Shown one piece after another: positions 58,978-64,000 of a DNA stretch of 64,000 nt (within the stretch, counting starts at the first letter, position 1; each line of letters starts with the position of its first letter). The notes beneath the pieces are model-generated. The model worked only from the letters and a program-made list of their open reading frames with translations. It did no database searches and was not told where the DNA came from. The stretch lies in NCBI GenBank assembly GCA_001648575.1, contig LQXN01000061.1:227737-291736 (forward strand), given 5' to 3'. The stretch comes from Sutcliffiella horikoshii DSM 8719. GTDB taxonomy: Bacteria; Bacillota; Bacilli; Bacillales; Bacillaceae_I. A program made the translations under genes and the position numbers.

Positions 58978-60525
58978 ATGGAAGCAACTCAAAAGAAACG
59001 CGGCTTTGTTATGCGTGCCTTAGATAGCATTGAGCGCGTAGGAAACAAGCTGCCACATCCGGTAACTCTATTTGCGATTTTCGCGTTATTGGTTATTGTC
59101 GCATCTGGAATCTTTTCCAGTTTGGGCGTACAGGTGGACGATCCTTTAAATGAAGGGGAAGTATTACAGGTTAAAAACCTATTCAGTTCAGAGGGGATCG
59201 CCTATATCTTCGAAAGTGCCGTCAGCAACTTTACAAGCTTTGCTCCGCTTGGAACGGTTCTTGTTACGATGATTGGTATTGGTATCGCTGAAAGATCCGG
59301 ACTTATCAGTGCCGCACTCCGTGGAATGGTAACATCCGTTCCGAAGCAGCTGATGACAGCGGCACTTGTATTCGGTGGAATCATGTCCTCCATGGCTGCA
59401 GATGCAGGCTATGTTGTATTGACACCACTTGGTGCTGTACTATTTGCAGGGCTTGGCAGGCATCCGCTCGCAGGACTGGCCGCAGCGTTTGCCGGTGTAT
59501 CGGCAGGTTTCAGTGCAAACCTCTTGCTGACTTCATTGGATCCACTGCTTGGATCATTGACACAAGAAGCGGCAGCTACCGTCAACCCGGAATATGCTGC
59601 AGGCATGAACTATATGATGAACTATTACTTCATGATTGCTTCTGTGTTTGTTCTTACTATAGTAGGTACATTTGTAACCGACAAAATTGTAGAACCTCGT
59701 CTTGGTGAGTACAAGGGTGCTTACAAAGGTGACGTTGATTATCTAAAGCCTGAAGAGAAAAAAGGCCTATGGTCAGCATTATTCGCATTTATCGCGACGA
59801 TTGCTGTGCTGGCTCTGCTTGTTGTTCCTTCTTGGGGACCACTTCGCGGAGAAGGGACTTTCTTGGAAGCACCGTTCTTCCACACGCTTGTACCGGTCAT
59901 CCTGATCATGTTCTTCATTCCTGGACTTGTATACGGAATGATCACAAAATCAATTAAAAATGACAAAGATGTAGCAAACCAGATGTCGGATACTATGGCG
60001 ACTATGGGAGCATACATTGTCCTTGCATTTGTAGCAGGTCAATTTGTCGCATATTTCAATGAAACGAACCTTGGGCTTGTTCTTGCTGTAAATGGTGCAG
60101 AGCTTATCCAAGGTATCGGTTTCGACAGCTCCAACCGTTTCATGAGTATCGTATTGATTCTTGTGTTCATCATGGTTGCTGGGTTTATCAACCTGTTTAT
60201 CGGAAGTGCATCTGCTAAATGGGCAATCATGGCACCGGTATTCGTTCCAATGATGATGGGCCTCGGTTATTCACCGGAACTGACTCAATTGGCATACCGA
60301 ATTGCAGATTCCACTACAAACGTTATCTCGCCATTAATGCCGTACTTCGCAATCGTCATCGCGTTTGCACAAAAGTATGACAAAAAAGTGGGGATCGGTA
60401 CATTGATCTCTACGATGATTCCGTACTCTGTGTTCTTCTCCATCGTATGGATCATCATGCTGATTGTCTGGATACTTACTGGACTTCCGATTGGACCGAA
60501 TGCACCAATCGATTATGTTGGTTGA
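58978..60525 (+). CDS. AbgT-family transporter
   Basis: 515 residues with about twelve helices. Family marks: RALDSIERVGNKLPHPVTLF near the start, MSSMAADAGYVVLTPLGAVLF, NLLLTSLDPLLGSLTQEAA, and GSASAKWAIMAPVFVPMMM. AbgT proteins import p-aminobenzoyl-glutamate; several relatives export sulfonamides using the proton gradient. AAAGGGG precedes the ATG. No aminobenzoyl-glutamate hydrolase gene is adjacent. A terminator follows. Confidence 0.88.
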   Translation: MEATQKKRGFVMRALDSIERVGNKLPHPVTLFAIFALLVIVASGIFSSLGVQVDDPLNEGEVLQVKNLFSSEGIAYIFESAVSNFTSFAPLGTVLVTMIGIGIAERSGLISAALRGMVTSVPKQLMTAALVFGGIMSSMAADAGYVVLTPLGAVLFAGLGRHPLAGLAAAFAGVSAGFSANLLLTSLDPLLGSLTQEAAATVNPEYAAGMNYMMNYYFMIASVFVLTIVGTFVTDKIVEPRLGEYKGAYKGDVDYLKPEEKKGLWSALFAFIATIAVLALLVVPSWGPLRGEGTFLEAPFFHTLVPVILIMFFIPGLVYGMITKSIKNDKDVANQMSDTMATMGAYIVLAFVAGQFVAYFNETNLGLVLAVNGAELIQGIGFDSSNRFMSIVLILVFIMVAGFINLFIGSASAKWAIMAPVFVPMMMGLGYSPELTQLAYRIADSTTNVISPLMPYFAIVIAFAQKYDKKVGIGTLISTMIPYSVFFSIVWIIMLIVWILTGLPIGPNAPIDYVG

Positions 60526-60533
60526 TAAAATGA

Positions 60534-60573
60534 AAGCACCTGCTTGTCCTTGATGGACTTGCAGGTGTTTTTT
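60534..60573 (+). terminator. Terminator after AbgT gene
   Basis: AAGCACCTGC / GCAGGTGTTTTTTT hairpin. Confidence 0.85.
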
Positions 60574-60621
60574 TGCTATAAGGGAAGTAGCATATAAATT
60601 TGACAGAGGGGAATGTTGAAG

Positions 60622-61176
60622 ATGAAGATATATACGAAAACAGGAGACAAAGGGCAGACATCTCTAGTCTACGGACAAAGAGTGGAGAAAAATCATGTCC
60701 GTGTAGAAGCATATGGTACATGTGATGAAGCGAATTCGATGATTGGACTCGCAATAGCATACATGAACGATGAGGACTTCGCACGAAAAGAAGAACTTTT
60801 GAAATCTTTCTCCAGCATCCAGACGATTCTTTTTCACGTAGGGGCGGAGCTTGCCACACCTGCAGGAAAAGAAGTGAAATGGAAGCTCACAGAAAAACAT
60901 GTGAAAAGCCTGGAGGATGAAATGGATGAACTTGACGCAACACTCTCCCCCTTAAAGAATTTCATCTTACCCGGTGGAACGAAGGCTGGAGCAACATTAC
61001 ATAGTGCACGAACAATCGTCAGAAGAGCAGAAAGGTCTGCCGTCGGGTTGAGTGATGAACTTTCTCCACACGTCCTTTCCTATTTGAACCGCCTATCTGA
61101 CTATCTCTTTATCGTAGCCCGGTATGTGAACAGCCAAATGAAAAAGGAAGAACCGGTTTTAAAGCCAGAGGTTTAA
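60622..61176 (+). CDS. PduO-type cob(I)alamin adenosyltransferase
   Basis: 184 residues from ATG 60622, chosen because GAGGGG is ten bases upstream and the family begins MKIYTKTGDKG; ATG 60613 is too close to that site. Motifs TKTGDKGQTSLVYG (ATP site), VEAYGTCDEANSMIG, FILPGGTKAGATLHSARTIVRRAER and YLNRLSDYLF. Converts cob(I)alamin to adenosylcobalamin with ATP. Not part of a cobalamin operon here. Confidence 0.9.
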   Translation: MKIYTKTGDKGQTSLVYGQRVEKNHVRVEAYGTCDEANSMIGLAIAYMNDEDFARKEELLKSFSSIQTILFHVGAELATPAGKEVKWKLTEKHVKSLEDEMDELDATLSPLKNFILPGGTKAGATLHSARTIVRRAERSAVGLSDELSPHVLSYLNRLSDYLFIVARYVNSQMKKEEPVLKPEV

Positions 61177-61271
61177 AAAATCCGATTCCTTCATATAGAT
61201 GTAAGTGATAGTGCGGTGTGAATGGAAATACAAAAAACCAGAAAAGTATACGAACCAGCCAAGTAATAACA

Positions 61272-61318
61272 TTGACAAAAATATTAAAATCAAGGTACAC
61301 TAATTATAAATATTATAA
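61272..61318 (+). promoter_or_regulatory. perR promoter with Per box
   Basis: TTGACA (61272) and TACACT (61296) spaced 18, then TTATAAATATTATAA at 61304-61318, 14/15 to the PerR box TTATAATNATTATAA. The box covers the transcription start, as expected for PerR autorepression. Confidence 0.82.
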
Positions 61319-61353
61319 AGTAATAATCTTTATGAAAAGTGAGGTGCATGACT

Positions 61354-61788
61354 GTGGCAAACGAACAATTAAAAGAAGCGCTCGAAACGCTAAAACAAAC
61401 TGGAGTTCGCATAACTCCACAGCGTCATGCGATTCTAGAGTACCTTATACAATCAATGTCTCATCCGACAGCTGACGATATATACAAAGCACTTGAAGGA
61501 AAGTTTCCGAACATGAGTGTCGCAACCGTTTATAACAACCTGAGAGTTTTTCGTGAAGTTGGTCTTGTAAAAGAATTGACCTACGGAGACAACTCCAGTC
61601 GCTTTGATTACGTGACAACCGACCATTACCATCTTATCTGTGATGACTGCGGCAAAATTGTCGACTTTCATTATCCAGGTCTTGATGAAGTGGAAGCGTT
61701 GGCTGCCCATGTTACTGGATTCAAAATTGCTCGCCATCGCATGGAAATTTACGGAGTTTGTCCTGAGTGTGACAAAGGTGCCCATTAA
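61354..61788 (+). CDS. perR: Peroxide stress regulator PerR
   Basis: 144 residues from GTG 61354 (GAGGTG seven bases upstream; the start then matches PerR's [14 protein letters not shown]). Fur-family winged helix ([27 protein letters not shown]) and metal sites: HxH in TTDHYHL, two CxxC pairs (CDDC, CPEC) for structural zinc. Senses H2O2 by histidine oxidation and represses peroxide-defence genes. Same position as in B. subtilis, before ygzB, ygxA and an rRNA operon. Confidence 0.95.
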   Translation: MANEQLKEALETLKQTGVRITPQRHAILEYLIQSMSHPTADDIYKALEGKFPNMSVATVYNNLRVFREVGLVKELTYGDNSSRFDYVTTDHYHLICDDCGKIVDFHYPGLDEVEALAAHVTGFKIARHRMEIYGVCPECDKGAH

Positions 61789-61827
61789 CCAAAAGGGTCA
61801 ACTTATGGAACATCAGGCAATTCAACT

Positions 61828-61872
61828 ATAAAAAAAGCTGATAGGATCAAATCCTGTCAGCTTTCTTTTTTG
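61828..61872. terminator. Bidirectional terminator perR/ygzB
   Basis: AAAAAAAGCTGA-TAGGAT / ATCCTG-TCAGCTTTCTTTTTT; the ygzB stop lies inside it. Confidence 0.85.
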
Positions 61873-62209
61873 AATTATAATCTTCGTTGAACTCTTTCCC
61901 CTCAAGAGAAGGATCCATTGTCAACGGTTCATTGCAATACATGCACATGTCCACTCGTCCAAGAACTTTGGTATGCTTGCCGCAGTTAGGGCAAACTACC
62001 TGTATAGCCTTTGTCGAAAGCATGCCGATCCAAAAATATACAACAGTGGAACCGACAATGCACAAAAGACCCAACAGCATAAACAACGTCATGACAAGCA
62101 TGTTGCCTTGGAAGAAGATTCCTATATACATAACGAAGAAACCGATGAATACAAGACTCAGTGCAAAGGTTCTGATTTTATTTATTTTACTGGAATATTT
62201 ACGAGCCAT
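61847..62209 (-). CDS. ygzB: YgzB (UPF0295) membrane protein
   Basis: 120 residues from ATG at 62209 (AGGAGG eight bases upstream; the GTG before it is too close). Two N-terminal membrane helices ([40 protein letters not shown]), then a zinc-ribbon-like CPNCGK..CMYC. Convergent with perR as in B. subtilis. Function unknown. Confidence 0.9.
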   Translation of the reverse strand: MARKYSSKINKIRTFALSLVFIGFFVMYIGIFFQGNMLVMTLFMLLGLLCIVGSTVVYFWIGMLSTKAIQVVCPNCGKHTKVLGRVDMCMYCNEPLTMDPSLEGKEFNEDYNSKKKADRI

Positions 62210-62393
62210 AGCCACTACCTCCTAAAACATTATAATAGCACATTTCCATCGAAAGTGTAGAATTCATCTCATGGTTTTTGCCATCCATAAGTTGACGGAA
62301 TGTTCTGGATTACAATTGATAAAAAGGGATTTAAAAGAAAGTGTCGAATATTAGGGGAAACCCTTTTAAATATGGAGTATGGAGGTTTCTAAG

Positions 62394-63269
62394 TTGGAAG
62401 ATTTACTTCGTCCTATTTACCAAGAACGCGCAAGCCAATCCAATACGCAAGGAATCTTAATGATAGAAAAGAAGAATCCTGTTAGCCCTAATACAGATAA
62501 ATTTGATGTAATTCTTTTCATGGTTGTAAAAGAGCATGATGAATCCTTATATGTGAAGCATTATGAACTACTGCAAAAGAAAGCAGCCTTATATATCGCC
62601 AGTGAGCAACAGTTAGAAGAGTGGATAACACTCGGAACAAACAGAAGAGTGATTGATTGGATAATTAACGGCAAAGTACTATTCGACCGAAATGAATTCA
62701 TCTATTCGCTTAGAAGCAAGCTGCTTGACTTTCCTTTGGAGGACCGCAAGCTAAAAATTGGCCTTGAATTCGCTAAGTTGATAAGAAGGTACTTAGAAGG
62801 AAAAGATTTCTTCGATTCGAAGCATTATATTGATGCCTACAATCATATTGTCCATTCTCTTCATCACCTGGCAAGGCTTGCAGTAATCGATCATGGCTTT
62901 CACCCTGAGATTACGGTGTGGAATCAAGTTAAGAAAATAGAACCGGAAATATATAAGTTATATGAAGAACTAATTCAGGGAGATGAACCGATCGACAAAA
63001 GATTGGAACTCCTATTCCTTGCAAATGAATTCATGATTTATTCCAGAACACGCACAGGTGCCAGACATCTAATGGAAGTATTAGAAGGAAAAGAAGAAGC
63101 ATGGTCTTATAATGACATGCTACATCATCCGAAATTACGAAAGTACTCTGTTGACTTGAGTGTCATGGTAGAGTATCTCGTGGAAAAAGGCTTCTTGCAT
63201 GTCGAGAAAAGAGAAACAAAAGGCAATGGGGTTTATCACCGCCTATATCAGGTAGTACCTGAAAAGTAA
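62394..63269 (+). CDS. ygxA: YgxA nucleotidyltransferase-like protein
   Basis: 291 residues from TTG 62394, with TGGAGG upstream. Begins with Glu-Asp-Leu-Leu-Arg-Pro-Ile-Tyr; an N-terminal nucleotidyltransferase-like fold (residues ~1-115) lacks an obvious GS..D.D catalytic set, followed by helices and a winged C-terminal region (DLSVMVEYLVEKGFLHVEKR). Same length and position as B. subtilis YgxA before rrnD. Function unknown. Confidence 0.88.
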   Translation: MEDLLRPIYQERASQSNTQGILMIEKKNPVSPNTDKFDVILFMVVKEHDESLYVKHYELLQKKAALYIASEQQLEEWITLGTNRRVIDWIINGKVLFDRNEFIYSLRSKLLDFPLEDRKLKIGLEFAKLIRRYLEGKDFFDSKHYIDAYNHIVHSLHHLARLAVIDHGFHPEITVWNQVKKIEPEIYKLYEELIQGDEPIDKRLELLFLANEFMIYSRTRTGARHLMEVLEGKEEAWSYNDMLHHPKLRKYSVDLSVMVEYLVEKGFLHVEKRETKGNGVYHRLYQVVPEK

Positions 63270-63343
63270 AAAGCTTCTATTAGTCATTGGCTGGGGAAAA
63301 GTCGGAGTTTACGAAAATGGCCGAAGATAATGATCCTTTTTAA

Positions 63344-63380
63344 AGAGTCTCCCAGAGAGGAAATCTCTTTGGGAGCTTTC
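63344..63380 (+). terminator. Terminator after ygxA
   Basis: GTCTCCCAGAGAG / CTCTTTGGGAGC hairpin followed by TTTCCTTTTC. Confidence 0.75.
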
Positions 63381-63427
63381 CTTTTCTTTCATGCGAAAAA
63401 TTATTTCAAAAAAGTTTAGAACATGTA

Positions 63428-63457
63428 TTGACGGTCGTTAATATTACATGGTATATT
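63428..63457 (+). promoter_or_regulatory. rRNA promoter P1
   Basis: TTGACG, 18 bases, TATATT. Confidence 0.8.
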
Positions 63458-63523
63458 ATTATTCGTCGCCGCAAGAGAAAAGCTTGCAAGCGACAACGAG
63501 GAAAAAGAAATTTAAAAAACATG

Positions 63524-63553
63524 TTGACTTAAATGATTCAAACATGTTATATT
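63524..63553 (+). promoter_or_regulatory. rRNA promoter P2
   Basis: TTGACT, 18 bases, TATATT; 96 bases after P1, the tandem layout of Bacillus rrn operons. Confidence 0.85.
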
Positions 63554-63588
63554 AATAAAGTCGCTTCTGAGCGATTATGAGATTGAAA

Positions 63589-63603
63589 TGATCTTTGAAA
63601 ACT
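63589..63603 (+). promoter_or_regulatory. boxA antitermination site
   Basis: TGATCTTTGAAAACT matches the rRNA boxA of Bacillus (TGNTCTTTGAAAACT), between P2 and the 16S gene. Confidence 0.8.
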
Positions 63604-63698
63604 AAACAAAACAACAGCGTCATAACGTCGGTCCTACGGGATTGACAACATGATTTAAGTAAGACAAGCTAGCAAATTTTGAGCAAAAGCTCAGACTC

Positions 63699-64000
<302 letters not shown>

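Overview
The window comes from a low-G+C, endospore-forming member of the Bacillaceae (Bacillus sensu lato). The right half follows the gene order I know from the Bacillus subtilis yfh-yga chromosome region: yfhD, yfhE, yfhF, recX, yfhH, sspK, yfhJ, yfhP, mutY, yfhS, fabL, sspE, ygaB, ygaC, ygaD, ygaE, gsaB, bcp, perR, ygzB, ygxA, then an rRNA operon whose 16S gene runs off the right edge. The spore-protein genes (sspK, sspE) and spore-associated small genes fit a sporulating host. The 16S start is Bacillus-like, but I do not assign a species.

Layout. (1) 1-6952: the 3' part of a glucose-type PTS EIICBA gene, then a GH13_18 sugar phosphorylase, a glycerate kinase and, after two tiny membrane proteins, a CdaR-type regulator. 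Together these look like a glucosylglycerate-use locus. (2) 6985-14067: a DUF6155-like protein, a secreted CpdB-type nucleotidase, a short Spo0M-like protein, and a divergent permease/amidase pair. (3) 14124-20146: a divergent vWA / helix-turn-helix pair, a SWIM-SNF2 helicase with a DUF2161 nuclease-like gene, and a membrane hydrolase. (4) 20325-26448: an RsbK-RsbM-RsbY-like stress-signalling module (hybrid kinase, CheR-type methyltransferase, REC-PP2C phosphatase). Sigma-B-like promoters precede the phosphatase gene and the adjacent YqcI/YcgG gene. (5) 26628-34270: a soluble histidine kinase, a T-box-controlled NhaC antiporter, gluconokinase, a DnaA-box cluster, a DoxX-family gene behind two Rex-type operators, yfhD/yfhE, and a GNAT acetyltransferase with a tRNA-like leader. 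(6) 34506-48182: the conserved yfh-yga block. (7) 48382-57963: a glutamate synthase large subunit without a small subunit, gsaB, a three-gene ABC-2 exporter, and a potassium-channel-like protein. (8) 58139-64000: bcp, an AbgT transporter, a cobalamin adenosyltransferase, perR with its operator, ygzB, ygxA and the rRNA operon start.

The intergenic DNA holds several repeat families. Two ~208-bp elements are each bracketed by a duplicated copy of the local terminator hairpin. Three MITE-like elements of 164-184 bp share GGCT(C/G)TTTTC ends, and one is flanked by an 8-bp direct repeat. Two unrelated-sequence arrays share a 21-bp period. There is also a pair of GGGGTCTGACCCC palindromes. No CRISPR array, IS transposase or prophage was seen.
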